A stretch of 64,000 bases of DNA from an uncultured Elusimicrobiales bacterium (GTDB taxonomy: Bacteria > Elusimicrobiota > Elusimicrobia > Elusimicrobiales > Elusimicrobiaceae): assembly GCA_944327085.1 (NCBI GenBank), contig CALVGG010000001.1, positions 186,001-250,000 of the forward strand, read 5' to 3'. The notes below the pieces were generated by a model. The model was given only the letters and a program-made list of their open reading frames with translations, did not search any database and was not told where the DNA came from. Shown here piece by piece: positions 23,490-31,913 of the stretch; position 1 is the first letter of the stretch, and each line of letters begins with the position of its first letter. The translations under genes and the position numbers were made by a program.

Positions 23490-24455
23490 CTATAAAATGG
23501 CATTTAATAAATAACCCACCGCAATAAAAGCAATAATCAAATAAGCCAAAAAAGCGCCTATCATTTTCCAGCTTAATACTTTGCGCAGCATCATCATTTC
23601 CGGCAAAGAAACGGCCGTAATGCTCATTAAAATAACCAATGCCGTGCCGACCGGAACCCCCTTTAAAAGCAGGGCCTGTATCACGGGCACTACCCCTACA
23701 TGATTGGCATACAGCGGCGCCCCTATCACTGAGGCCAACGGTACCGCCCACGGGTTTTGCGGCCCCAAATAACGCGCCAGCCATTCCACCGGCACATAAC
23801 CATGAATAGCCGCCCCCACCAACAGTCCGGCCACCACATACAGCCATATGCCCTTTAGCGTATCCCAGGCAAAATGATGGGCATATATCACTAATTCTTT
23901 CACGCGTTGTTTGATATTCCCCCGGCAGGAACAGGCCACACCCGTCACCGCCGGCTTATAAACCAGCCATTTTTCCAACCGGAAAAAATCCCCCAGCCAC
24001 CCGCCGGCCACGGCTATCACCATCCCAGCCAGCACATACACCAACGCAACCAACGGCCCGGCCCCCTTCATACCTAACAGCATAATGGTGGCAATTTCAC
24101 TAATTAAAGGGGAACTGATTAAAAACGCCATGGTAATCCCCACCGGTATCCCCGCCGCAATAAACCCGATAAAAAGCGGAATGGAAGAGCAAGAGCAAAA
24201 CGGCGTTACCACCCCCAAAAACACCGCTAAAAAATATCCGTACCAGCGGTTCTTACCGCTAAGATAATCCCGCACTTTTTCGGCCGACAGTTGCGCCCGA
24301 AACAAAGATATCACAAAAATAAGCACATAAATCAGCACGAAAATTTTTGTAATGTCTTCTATAAAAAAATGCACAGCTTGCCCTAAATGGGTATTAATAT
24401 CTAATCCCATCCGCAGGGTGGCCCAGTCAGCCAAAGAAGTAAAAACTTGAAACAT
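23490..24455 (-). CDS. YraQ/DUF318-type permease
   Basis: 321 residues with about eight to nine membrane segments. The Cys motif TPFCSCSSIPLFIGF (about residues 85-99) is the signature of this permease family, which includes ArsP-like organoarsenical and other metal or thiol exporters. A central hydrophilic loop carries another Cys pair (ACSCRG, about 173-178). It lies between arsR-like and thioredoxin-like genes and has its own operator-like palindrome just upstream (24473-24496), so it is probably induced by a metalloid or metal. The substrate is not determined by sequence. Confidence 0.85.
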   Translation of the reverse strand: MFQVFTSLADWATLRMGLDINTHLGQAVHFFIEDITKIFVLIYVLIFVISLFRAQLSAEKVRDYLSGKNRWYGYFLAVFLGVVTPFCSCSSIPLFIGFIAAGIPVGITMAFLISSPLISEIATIMLLGMKGAGPLVALVYVLAGMVIAVAGGWLGDFFRLEKWLVYKPAVTGVACSCRGNIKQRVKELVIYAHHFAWDTLKGIWLYVVAGLLVGAAIHGYVPVEWLARYLGPQNPWAVPLASVIGAPLYANHVGVVPVIQALLLKGVPVGTALVILMSITAVSLPEMMMLRKVLSWKMIGAFLAYLIIAFIAVGYLLNAIL

Positions 24456-24472
24456 ACGCTCTCCTTGAATTT

Positions 24473-24496
24473 ATCTATATATTTAAATATGTAGAT
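24473..24496. promoter_or_regulatory. operator-like palindrome before the permease gene
   Basis: 24-nt near-perfect palindrome (ATCTA...TATTTAAATA...TAGAT) in the gap between the regulator and permease genes. Probably a second ArsR-family binding site. Confidence 0.6.
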
Positions 24497-24514
24497 ATAA
24501 ACACCAAAAAAATA

Positions 24515-24799
24515 TTATTTTTGTTCGGTGCACGCCAGCAAATATTGTGCCGCCTGTTTAAACAAAACGGTATTTAAAGAATAATGCACCCATTTGCCTT
24601 CTTTGCGGGGGATAACCAGCCCGCTGTCGCACAGAATTTTCATATGGTGGGAAAGCGTAGGCTGCCCTATATGCACCGTTTCCAACAGTTTACAGGCACA
24701 CAATTCTCCGCCTTGCAATAACGTTATAATACGCAAGCGATTGGTATCCGCCAAGGCTTTCCACACACGGCTTTGGGTATCTAATAAATCGGTCATCAA
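24515..24799 (-). CDS. ArsR-family metal-responsive repressor
   Basis: 94 residues with a winged helix: ALADTNRLRIITLL (about 15-28), recognition helix IGQPTLSHHMKIL (about 44-56) and wing KEGKWVHYS. A Cys pair ELCACKLL (about 32-39) sits where ArsR binds arsenite, supporting a thiol-sensed metalloid. It is divergent from the pilin gene and first in the permease operon. It likely represses its own promoter through the palindrome at 24826-24845 and the permease through 24473-24496. The start could be either of the two adjacent ATG codons. Confidence 0.9.
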   Translation of the reverse strand: MMTDLLDTQSRVWKALADTNRLRIITLLQGGELCACKLLETVHIGQPTLSHHMKILCDSGLVIPRKEGKWVHYSLNTVLFKQAAQYLLACTEQK

Positions 24800-24825
24800 A
24801 CCTCCGTAAATATATTATATCACAT

Positions 24826-24845
24826 ATATTTATAATTATAAATAT
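24826..24845. promoter_or_regulatory. operator palindrome upstream of the ArsR-like gene
   Basis: ATATTTATAATTATAAATAT is a perfect 20-nt palindrome 27 bp before the regulator start. It shares the ATATTTA core with the palindrome at 24473. Confidence 0.65.
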
Positions 24846-24893
24846 GTTTGCTCGTTATATTTAAAAATGCCCTTAATATTTGAAAGTTTTGTA

Positions 24894-24923
24894 TTGTAAA
24901 AAACGAAAAAAATACCATACTAT
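24894..24923 (+). promoter_or_regulatory. promoter of the pilin-like gene
   Basis: TTGTAA (24894-24899) and TACTAT (24918-24923) with an 18-nt spacer; AAGGAG precedes the ATG at 24948. Confidence 0.45.
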
Positions 24924-24947
24924 TAGTAGCAGCAAAAGGAGCTGTTT

Positions 24948-25436
24948 ATGAATAATTTTAATAAAGGTTTTACATTAATTGAACTACTGGTGGTAGTTCT
25001 TGTTATCGGCGCTTTAACCTCTGTCGCGCTGCCTCAGTACGAGCGCGCCGTCCTGCGCAGCAGGGCTGCCGAGGTGTGGACCGTGCTGCCCACCCTGCGC
25101 AGTGCAACCGAAGAATATTGTATGGCAAACGGGGGATATTATGCCCCGTCGTTGGATGAATTATCGGTTGAGATTCCGCCCGATGCAAGGAAATTCAATA
25201 TCTATATGGATTCTTGCTATTCCTTAGCCCGCGGATACGGCAAAATATATGCACAATTCCCTTATGACAAAAAAGGGGGTTATGTAACACTGGGCCTGGA
25301 TATGAGCGGAAGCAAGAGCTGTACGGAAAACGTTTCCCGCAATTCAGAGATTTCCACCTGCCGTAAGCTAGGTTTTGAAAACGGCAATAAATATTGCGGA
25401 AGCGGAAACAGCTGTTCGTGGTCTTACACCGAATAA
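24948..25436 (+). CDS. type IV pilin-like protein
   Basis: 162 residues. Short leader MNNFNKG is followed by FTLIELLVVVLVIG, the class III signal with Glu5, then SVALPQYERAVLRSRAAE. The globular part has six Cys. A prepilin peptidase would cut after Gly7. It stands alone, with no assembly genes nearby; orphan pilin genes of exactly this style are numerous in Elusimicrobiota. The pilus or pseudopilus it joins is unknown. The GC-rich stretch after codon 20 contrasts with its AT-rich surroundings. Confidence 0.9.
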   Translation: MNNFNKGFTLIELLVVVLVIGALTSVALPQYERAVLRSRAAEVWTVLPTLRSATEEYCMANGGYYAPSLDELSVEIPPDARKFNIYMDSCYSLARGYGKIYAQFPYDKKGGYVTLGLDMSGSKSCTENVSRNSEISTCRKLGFENGNKYCGSGNSCSWSYTE

Positions 25437-25452
25437 AACATATCTTGCAACA

Positions 25453-25486
25453 AAAGAAGGCGCCCTTTTAGGGGGAGCCTTCTTTT
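25453..25486 (+). terminator. terminator of the pilin-like gene
   Basis: AAAGAAGGC (25453-25461) pairs with GCCTTCTTT (25477-25485), with inner CCC/GGG pairing and a T tail. Confidence 0.8.
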
Positions 25487-25503
25487 ATGTATGATGTATT
25501 TTA

Positions 25504-27141
25504 ATGAAAATGCCCCCGCACCATAATCTAAAAAACCTGCATCGCCTGTTAAACAACCCTGCTATAAAAAACATCCTGTTTTTGGGGTTGGCTTTGCTTG
25601 CGGCCGGTTGTTTAAGCATTTTAATGGGGCAGGATGCGTCCGTTGATTTATTAAATTATCACCTGTACACGCCTTTTGCTTTTTTGCACCGGCGTTTTTA
25701 TTGGGATATTATCCCCGCCGGTATGCACACATTTTTCAACCCCCTGCTGGATGTGCCTTATTATTTATTGTTTACCCATTTAAACGATTATCCCCGCTTA
25801 ACGGCTTTTATACAGGGGTTGTGGTATGGTATTTTTTTATTTTTCGGCTGGAAAGTAACCGCCTTGGTTTTTCCGCAGTTTAAACAGGCGCAGGATAAGC
25901 TGATCCGCCTAAATGCGTTTATATTAGCCGTTACCGGCATAGCGGCTTTAAGCCAGATAGGGCTTTCTTCTAACGAAGTTCCCCTTGCGGCAGGCGGGGT
26001 GTGGGTATGTTACGCCTTTTTGTCCAACCGGTATACGGCCCCGGCGTTTTTTCTGCTGGGGGCCTTGTTTGGGCTTAAATACACTTTTGGCCCGGCGGCG
26101 GCCGGGCTGGGGTTAATGGGGCTCTATTTACTGTGCAAAAACAAACACCCGCGCAAATATATTTTATGGTGCCTGGCGGCCTGTGCAGCGGGTTTTTTGC
26201 TGACCAACGGCTTTTTTATGTGGCGGTTATATAAAGCGTTTGAAAACCCGTTTTTCCCGTTTTTTAACCGGGTTTTTCAATCTCCGTTTTTTGATCCCAT
26301 TAATCTAACCAACGGGCCCGGAACCCCAACCAACTGGCAGCAATGGCTGTTTTTGCCTTTTTTACGCAGAACATTAAACGTTGTGGAATATCAGTTAGAC
26401 ACCCGTTTATGCCTGGGCCTTGTTTCGTTTATAGGCCTGGCGGCCTTATGGGCCTGGCATAAAATACGCCATACGCAAGAAAAACTTTCCCCAACATTGG
26501 TTTCTTTGCTCATTTTATTTGGGGTCAGTTATATTTTGTGGCTCTATAGTTTTGGGGTGATGCGCTACAGCATTTTGCTGGAGTTTGCTTCAGCCTTGCT
26601 CTTCTTGCTTTTATTGCGCCGGTTATTGGGCCCGGCCACGGCCGGTGCCGCCTGCACCCTGTTAACCCTTTATTTACTGCTTACCCCACTGCCGGACTGG
26701 GGCCGAACCGCCTTTCAAAATAAAAACAGCACCGCCAAAGTGCCCGCAATAGAAGACAACGCCCTGGTATTACTAGCCGGGCATGTGTCTTTTTTGGTGC
26801 CGCTGGCTAACCCGCACGCCAAATACATAGGCGGTTTTTGGTTTTTGCCGGCGCAATATCCGGTGCAAATGGGTTTTATGGCCAAACGTTTAAATATTTT
26901 ACAGCCGGACGATTACCGCTTTCATTTTGAACAACCGGTCCGGCAGGAAATTGAACACCACCCAGGCCCTATTTACATTTTAGGGCCCAACAGCCCGGTG
27001 GTTACGGATGAGCGCACCTGGGAAAAATACCGTCTATCTGTAGCGGACCCTAAAACAAACTGCAAAAAATTTTATGCCAATATGGACAATATTTACGGAG
27101 GATTTCTTTTATGCCCGGCACAAAAAATTCCCCGGAAATAA
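25504..27141 (+). CDS. polytopic membrane protein, GT-C/GT87-like glycosyltransferase candidate
   Basis: 545 residues with about ten to twelve hydrophobic segments. An early periplasmic loop has acidic and aromatic residues (GQDASVDLLNYHLYTPFAF, about 42-60) and a DIIPAG...NPLLDVPYY stretch (about 69-89), the sort of loop where lipid-linked-sugar glycosyltransferases keep their catalytic Asp. The soluble C-terminus (about 420-545) is small. It overlaps the GT2 gene by 31 nt, so the two probably work together: GT2 makes a polyprenyl-phosphate sugar and this protein uses it. The enzymatic role is inferred, not shown by a unique motif. Confidence 0.6.
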   Translation: MKMPPHHNLKNLHRLLNNPAIKNILFLGLALLAAGCLSILMGQDASVDLLNYHLYTPFAFLHRRFYWDIIPAGMHTFFNPLLDVPYYLLFTHLNDYPRLTAFIQGLWYGIFLFFGWKVTALVFPQFKQAQDKLIRLNAFILAVTGIAALSQIGLSSNEVPLAAGGVWVCYAFLSNRYTAPAFFLLGALFGLKYTFGPAAAGLGLMGLYLLCKNKHPRKYILWCLAACAAGFLLTNGFFMWRLYKAFENPFFPFFNRVFQSPFFDPINLTNGPGTPTNWQQWLFLPFLRRTLNVVEYQLDTRLCLGLVSFIGLAALWAWHKIRHTQEKLSPTLVSLLILFGVSYILWLYSFGVMRYSILLEFASALLFLLLLRRLLGPATAGAACTLLTLYLLLTPLPDWGRTAFQNKNSTAKVPAIEDNALVLLAGHVSFLVPLANPHAKYIGGFWFLPAQYPVQMGFMAKRLNILQPDDYRFHFEQPVRQEIEHHPGPIYILGPNSPVVTDERTWEKYRLSVADPKTNCKKFYANMDNIYGGFLLCPAQKIPRK

Positions 27142-27836
27142 GCATTATTTTCCCCTGCCGCAACGAAGCATATTCCCTCCCCGCCTGTTTGGAGGAACTG
27201 CTTCAAACCTGCCGCCGTTATCATTTACGCGCACAAATTATTGTGGTGGATAATGCCTCTACGGACGATACCCCCCGCATTGCCGCGCGCTACGGGGCGG
27301 AAGTGGTGCCTTGCCAAACCATTGGCTACGGGGCAGCCGTGCATTGCGGCTTGCTGGCCGCCAAAGGGGAATACGCCGCATTTTGCGATGCGGACGGTTC
27401 CTACCCTGTGCAATACTTTGCACAAATGCTGCAACTGATTAAACAACGCGGGGCCGATTTATTACTGGCCAACCGCTTGCACGGCCATATTCTCCCCCAC
27501 GCCATGCCTTTTTTAAACCGTTATGCGGGCACGCCGGTACTTTCTTGGCTCATACGCACTTTATTTAAAATACCCGTTTATGACTGCAACAGCGGCATGC
27601 GCATTTTACGCACGCGGCTTTACGCCACACTGCCCATACAGCACACCGGCATGGCCTACGCCAGCGAAATGCTGTGCCTGGCCGCCTTAAAAAAATGGAA
27701 ATATACGGAGTGGGACCTCCCGCTTTTTAAACCGGATACCCGCCTCGGCCGCCCGCCCCACTTGCGCCGCTGGCAAGACGGATACCAACACCTAAAAACC
27801 ATTTTAAGTATTTTTGCCCGGCGGCGCCGGTTATAA
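27111..27836 (+). CDS. GT2 glycosyltransferase, dolichyl/polyprenyl-phosphate sugar synthase type
   Basis: 241 residues. The GT-A fold shows IIFPCRNEAYSLPACL (about 11-26), VVDNASTDDT (about 44-53), a Gly-rich IGYGAAVHCG segment, then CDADGSYP (about 93-100), the metal-binding DxD region. NSGMRILR (about 160-167) is typical of DPM1-like enzymes. No C-terminal membrane helices are present. AGGAGG-like sequence (GGAGGATTT) precedes the ATG. It probably transfers a sugar from a nucleotide donor to undecaprenyl phosphate for the membrane protein encoded just before. Ends 5 nt before the convergent GH3 gene. Confidence 0.88.
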   Translation: MPGTKNSPEISIIFPCRNEAYSLPACLEELLQTCRRYHLRAQIIVVDNASTDDTPRIAARYGAEVVPCQTIGYGAAVHCGLLAAKGEYAAFCDADGSYPVQYFAQMLQLIKQRGADLLLANRLHGHILPHAMPFLNRYAGTPVLSWLIRTLFKIPVYDCNSGMRILRTRLYATLPIQHTGMAYASEMLCLAALKKWKYTEWDLPLFKPDTRLGRPPHLRRWQDGYQHLKTILSIFARRRRL

Positions 27837-27841
27837 AACAT

Positions 27842-28936
27842 TTATACGGCAGGAAATTTTTGTTTTAACTCCTGGCGTTTTTTGTGGAAGCGTTTGATGT
27901 ATGCGGGGGAAATTTGCCGCAGCTCCTCTAGCATCCAGCTGGGGTTTGCGTCTATGTTAAAGAAAGGAATTACCACATCCGCCCCCGCGCCCAGCGCCTG
28001 GTTCATCTGGCCGGAAACGGAAACAAATTTGCCCTGTTCGGCGGCCGCCATATTTAATGCGTCCGGTATAATTAAGCCGTCAAAATGTAATTTTTCACGC
28101 ACAAACTGATAAAACGCCGGGGAATAAGTAGACACGGCTTGCGGGTCAATAGCCGGGTAATTTACGTGTGCCGTCATTAAAAAAGGCCAGCGGGAAGCGC
28201 CTTGAAAGGGCGGCAAAAAAATGTCCTCTATCTCTTTTAGCGTATACGGCGCCTGCTGCATAGCCAGGTGCGGGTCTTCCTTCAGGGCGCTGGCGCCCAC
28301 CGCATGTTTATAGCAGGGCGTCACTCCGCCGGCGGCCAGGCCTTCGGCATAGGCATCAGCCAGTAATTTTACTATCTGCGTGTCCGAGCCGTAATAACGG
28401 CTGGCCAGCAAACGCGCCCCCTGCGGGAAAACCTCTGCATTGGGGGCAAAAACCACATCTACCGTTAATTCTTTTAACTTAGCGCCTATTTCTTTTCCGT
28501 ATTGGTAAACGGCTTTTTGGGCGGAGGTTTTGTCTTTAAGTGCCAAAGCGCCAAAATGGGCCGCACCGGGTGCGTCCATATCAGGGAAAAATTGTTTTAA
28601 ACGGTTTACGGTGCCGCCTTCCTGGTCTATAAAAAACAAAAAATCGCTTCGGCCCAAAGCGGAGGCTAATTCCCGGCGCAGCAGGCGCGGGTCCAAATCT
28701 TGGCGGCTGGGAATACCCAACAAAAACCCATAAGGATTGGCCTCTTTATAAAAATCTTTATCCGCCGGGGTAAGCGGGTAATGGTTAATAAGCAAAATAA
28801 CGGGGCGCACCGGCGGGTGGGCCTGAGGCCACAAAGCCGCAACGCCCCACACCGCGCACGCCGCAAGCAGCAGCGCCAAAAAACGCCACAGCGTTAAAGG
28901 TTTTTCCAACCAGTTTTTTAAAATATCTTTTTGCAT
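27842..28936 (-). CDS. glycoside hydrolase family 3, NagZ-like
   Basis: 364 residues with an N-terminal membrane anchor or signal (about 15-35). The barrel shows FFIDQEGGTVNRLKQFFP (about 101-118), as in NagZ beta-N-acetylglucosaminidases. In the catalytic loop the usual KHFPGHG is replaced by KHAVGAS, but a downstream Asp-Pro-His keeps the D-x-H acid/base pair. LIIPDALNMAA (about 292-302) holds the nucleophile Asp. It therefore probably acts on peptidoglycan fragments, outside the cytoplasm because of the anchor; a changed substrate is possible. Convergent with the GT2 gene. Confidence 0.85.
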   Translation of the reverse strand: MQKDILKNWLEKPLTLWRFLALLLAACAVWGVAALWPQAHPPVRPVILLINHYPLTPADKDFYKEANPYGFLLGIPSRQDLDPRLLRRELASALGRSDFLFFIDQEGGTVNRLKQFFPDMDAPGAAHFGALALKDKTSAQKAVYQYGKEIGAKLKELTVDVVFAPNAEVFPQGARLLASRYYGSDTQIVKLLADAYAEGLAAGGVTPCYKHAVGASALKEDPHLAMQQAPYTLKEIEDIFLPPFQGASRWPFLMTAHVNYPAIDPQAVSTYSPAFYQFVREKLHFDGLIIPDALNMAAAEQGKFVSVSGQMNQALGAGADVVIPFFNIDANPSWMLEELRQISPAYIKRFHKKRQELKQKFPAV

Positions 28937-29059
28937 ATAACAGCCGCCCCGTATTTTATACTATACACAATTTTTACTTTGCGCCCCAACTGCGGCTAAT
29001 TAAAAATACCGCATACAAAAGCCGCCTCTCTTTTTTATAATAAACAAAAGGAGGAATTC

Positions 29060-30157
29060 ATGAAAAAAATAATATCTTGTGTACTGGCGCTGGCGTTAAG
29101 CGCAGGGCAGAGTGTGCCGGCCTGGGCATGCACGGGCATAGCCTTTGCCACCAAAGACGGCACCCGCCTGCAGGCCCGCACCATAGAATGGGGCGGTTTT
29201 TCTTTAGACAGCAAACTGGTTATTATGCCGCGCGGGCAGGAAAATACATCATTCACCCCGCAGAGGCAAAACGGCCTTTCCTGGAAGAATAAATACGGCG
29301 CCGTGGGTATCAGCACGGTAAAAGACGCTTTTATTGGGGAAGGGGTAAACGAAAAGGGTTTAGGAGCCGGTATTTTTTATTTTTCCGGCTACGGCAGCTT
29401 GGCGCCGTTTAATGCAAAAAAGGCCAAAAAATCCGTGGCGGACGTGGAACTGGTGCGCTGGATGCTGACCAACTTTGCCACGGTGGACGAAGTAATAGCA
29501 GGGCTTAAGAAAATAGAAGTCATCAGTATTTACCCGCCCCAGCCGGGGCAGAAGGAATCTTCCACCGGGCACTGGCGCATTGCCGACGCTACCGGCCGCA
29601 GCATTGTGCTGGAAATTGAAAACAACGGCCAGCGCCATATTTATGAGAACACGGTGGGCGTACTAACGAACTCTCCCTCTTTCCCGTGGCAGGTAACGCA
29701 TTTAAACAATTACGTAAACCTGCACCCGGGTGCCGTAAGCCCCAACAAACTGGGCAAGACGGACCTGACCGCCTTTGGCGCCGGCGCCGGCATGTGGGGC
29801 CTGCCAGGGGACATTACACCGCCTTCGCGCTTTGTGCGGGCGTTTTTCTACCTCCACACGGCGCCGGTGCTTGCCACCGCGCAGGAAGGGGTATTGCAGG
29901 CGTTTCATATCTTAAATAATTTTGATATTCCGATCGGGGTGGAATTTGCCGCCGGAGAGGAAATACCCAACCTGCCCAGCGCCACCCAGTGGACGAGTGT
30001 AACCAACTTAACCCACCCGGCTTTTTATTACCGCACCATGAACAACAGCCAAATCCGCCAGGTGGATTTAACCAAAATCAATTTTGCGGGTGTAAAAGCG
30101 CAAGTGCTTCCGCTTGATCAAGAACCCGAACAAATACATTTGGTAGAGCTGGAATAA
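29060..30157 (+). CDS. secreted linear amide C-N hydrolase (choloylglycine hydrolase/penicillin acylase family)
   Basis: 365 residues. A signal peptide ends in PAWA, and the next residue is Cys24 followed by TGIAFATKDG; removal of the signal would expose Cys as the N-terminal nucleophile, as in Ntn hydrolases. ARTIEWGGF, the NEKGLGAGIFYF stretch (about 98-109), and the LTNSPSFPWQ segment (about 199-208) are family features. Related enzymes cleave bile-salt amides, penicillin V or acyl-homoserine lactones; the substrate cannot be read from sequence. AAAGGAGG sits ideally before the ATG. It is a single-gene unit, exported to the periplasm. Confidence 0.9.
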   Translation: MKKIISCVLALALSAGQSVPAWACTGIAFATKDGTRLQARTIEWGGFSLDSKLVIMPRGQENTSFTPQRQNGLSWKNKYGAVGISTVKDAFIGEGVNEKGLGAGIFYFSGYGSLAPFNAKKAKKSVADVELVRWMLTNFATVDEVIAGLKKIEVISIYPPQPGQKESSTGHWRIADATGRSIVLEIENNGQRHIYENTVGVLTNSPSFPWQVTHLNNYVNLHPGAVSPNKLGKTDLTAFGAGAGMWGLPGDITPPSRFVRAFFYLHTAPVLATAQEGVLQAFHILNNFDIPIGVEFAAGEEIPNLPSATQWTSVTNLTHPAFYYRTMNNSQIRQVDLTKINFAGVKAQVLPLDQEPEQIHLVELE

Positions 30158-30172
30158 AAACTTATGCACACA

Positions 30173-30200
30173 AAACCCCCTGTGTTAAAACCGGGGGTTT
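30173..30200. terminator. bidirectional terminator between the amidase and pilin genes
   Basis: AAACCCCC (30173-30180) and GGGGGTTT (30193-30200), with A and T runs on both sides serving the convergent genes. Confidence 0.8.
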
Positions 30201-30202
30201 AA

Positions 30203-30721
30203 TTAATTAAAAAAGCCATCCGCATCCGCACCTAAAGATTTGCAAACACGTTGTTCTTTTTCATTGGCGGCAGTACATAATTTTCTACCCCTTTTATTTA
30301 CGTCTGCATGGTTATCATAATACAACGTAATAGCCGGGCTAGTGCTATTACTCCAACATTCTCCCCAACTGGTATTACGCGTACAATAGCGGTACGTAAC
30401 AGATCCTCCTGACATATTCCCCACCGCATCATCTTGTATATACAAATCATTGGCGCAACGTAATTGATTGCGCCGGCTACCGGAAGAACAATTTGGAAAA
30501 TCTAAATCTTGCAATTCTTGCAAACTCATCACATAATTACCATTAGCCAACCTGTAAATTTCCTGGGCATCTTTCACCGCTTTTGCCAACGGCAATGCTG
30601 CCGCTAAACGGCTTTTTACCACAGCCGTTTGATATTGGGGCAAAGCAACCGACGCTAAAATACCTATTATTAAGACCACTACCAACAGCTCTATAAGCGT
30701 AAATCCGGCTCTTTTTTTCAT
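30203..30721 (-). CDS. type IV pilin-like protein
   Basis: 172 residues. Leader MKKRAG is followed by FTLIELLVVVLIIGILASVALPQYQ with Glu5, the canonical class III pilin N-terminus, and then the Elusimicrobia-style helix TAVVKSRLAAALPLAKAVKDAQ. The C-terminal part has several Cys pairs. AGGAGGAG precedes the ATG. It is a second orphan pilin, 5 kb from the first, with only the N-terminal part and the early helix alike. No pilus machinery is in the window. Confidence 0.92.
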   Translation of the reverse strand: MKKRAGFTLIELLVVVLIIGILASVALPQYQTAVVKSRLAAALPLAKAVKDAQEIYRLANGNYVMSLQELQDLDFPNCSSGSRRNQLRCANDLYIQDDAVGNMSGGSVTYRYCTRNTSWGECWSNSTSPAITLYYDNHADVNKRGRKLCTAANEKEQRVCKSLGADADGFFN

Positions 30722-30861
30722 GGGTTGTACTCCTCCTTGTTTGTTACACCAAACCCACTATATCAAAAAAAAAACAATGCAATGCCTATGCAAATAGATA
30801 CTTTAAAACAAAATAAATATTTCCCGGTCCAGCAGCCTGAAAATTTCATTGCATAAAAATT

Positions 30862-30890
30862 CCGCACGTTGCGAGTTACGTGCGGAAAAA
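30862..30890 (-). terminator. terminator of the 2-oxoglutarate gene cluster
   Basis: CCGCACGT/ACGTGCGG stem (30862-30869 with 30878-30885), followed on the minus strand by AATTTTT. Confidence 0.75.
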
Positions 30891-30908
30891 TAATCAAAAA
30901 GCCGACTT

Positions 30909-31913
30909 TTATAAATGGGCGATTACCGACTCGGCAAACTGTTGAGTTGTTGCTCTTCCGCCCAAATCAAACGTAAGAGATGCGCCTTCTTTTAAAACGG
31001 CCAAAAGGGCCCCCTCTATACGCTCTGCACAAGCCGCTTCACCCAAGTGCCTTAACATCAGGCACGCGCTTAAAAGAAGCGCGGTGGGGTTGGCTTTATT
31101 CTGCCCCGCCAGGGCCGGGCTGCTGCCGTGAACGGCTTCAAACACGGCGGCGTGCGTGCCGATGTTGGCCCCCGGGGCCACACCCAAACCGCCTGTTAAA
31201 CCGGCAGCCAGGTCAGACACAATATCCCCATACAAGTTGGGCAAAACCAGTACGTCATAAACCTCCGGGTTGATGACCAGTTGCATACAAAGGTTGTCCA
31301 CCAGTACTTCATCATAGGGTATTTGCGGATAGTCTTTGGCCACGGTGCGTACGGCATCTAAAAACAGCCCGTCCGAAAATTTGCAAATATTGGCCTTGCT
31401 TACAGCCGTTACTTTGCGGCGGTTGTTTTTTACCGCATATTCAAATGCATAACGGGCAATACGCTCCGAAGCGCCGCGCGTAATGCGTTTAATGGATTCG
31501 GCCGTATCGTCATTCACTTTGCGTTCAATACCGGCGTAAAGGTCTTCGGTGTTTTCCCGCACGATGACCAAGTCCACCTGTGTATACCGGCTTTTAATGC
31601 CGGGCAGGGTTTTGGCCGGGCGTACGCAGGCGTATAAATCCAACGCTTTGCGAAGCGCCACATTCACACTGCGAAAGCCTTTGCCAATCGGGGTGGTGAT
31701 GGGGCCTTTTAAGGCCACTTTGTTTTTGGCAATGCTTTCCAGCACGCGCCGGGGGAGCACTTCCCCCTCCGCTTCCAGCACGTCAGCCCCGGCGGTTTGC
31801 ACTTCCCACGCCACAGGGGCATTGGCCGCCTGCAAAATGGAAGTAACCGCGCGGGTAATTTCCGGGCCGATACCGTCCCCCGGGATTAAAGTTACCAAAT
31901 GTTTTTCTGTCAT
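30909..31913 (-). CDS. NAD-type isocitrate dehydrogenase (isocitrate/isopropylmalate dehydrogenase family)
   Basis: 334 residues. LIPGDGIGPEI (about 9-19), the substrate loop RSVNVALRKALDLYACVRP (about 81-99), and NLYGDIVSDLAAGLTGGLG (about 228-246) with VHGSSPALAG (about 263-272) define the family. The Ser-x-Asn pair plus LDLYACVRP resembles isocitrate or homoisocitrate dehydrogenases rather than LeuB, which has a hydrophobic residue in that loop. Reaction proposed: isocitrate to 2-oxoglutarate and CO2. It overlaps the small aconitase-like subunit gene by 4 nt and is the last gene of a four-gene cluster. Confidence 0.82.
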   Translation of the reverse strand: MTEKHLVTLIPGDGIGPEITRAVTSILQAANAPVAWEVQTAGADVLEAEGEVLPRRVLESIAKNKVALKGPITTPIGKGFRSVNVALRKALDLYACVRPAKTLPGIKSRYTQVDLVIVRENTEDLYAGIERKVNDDTAESIKRITRGASERIARYAFEYAVKNNRRKVTAVSKANICKFSDGLFLDAVRTVAKDYPQIPYDEVLVDNLCMQLVINPEVYDVLVLPNLYGDIVSDLAAGLTGGLGVAPGANIGTHAAVFEAVHGSSPALAGQNKANPTALLLSACLMLRHLGEAACAERIEGALLAVLKEGASLTFDLGGRATTQQFAESVIAHL

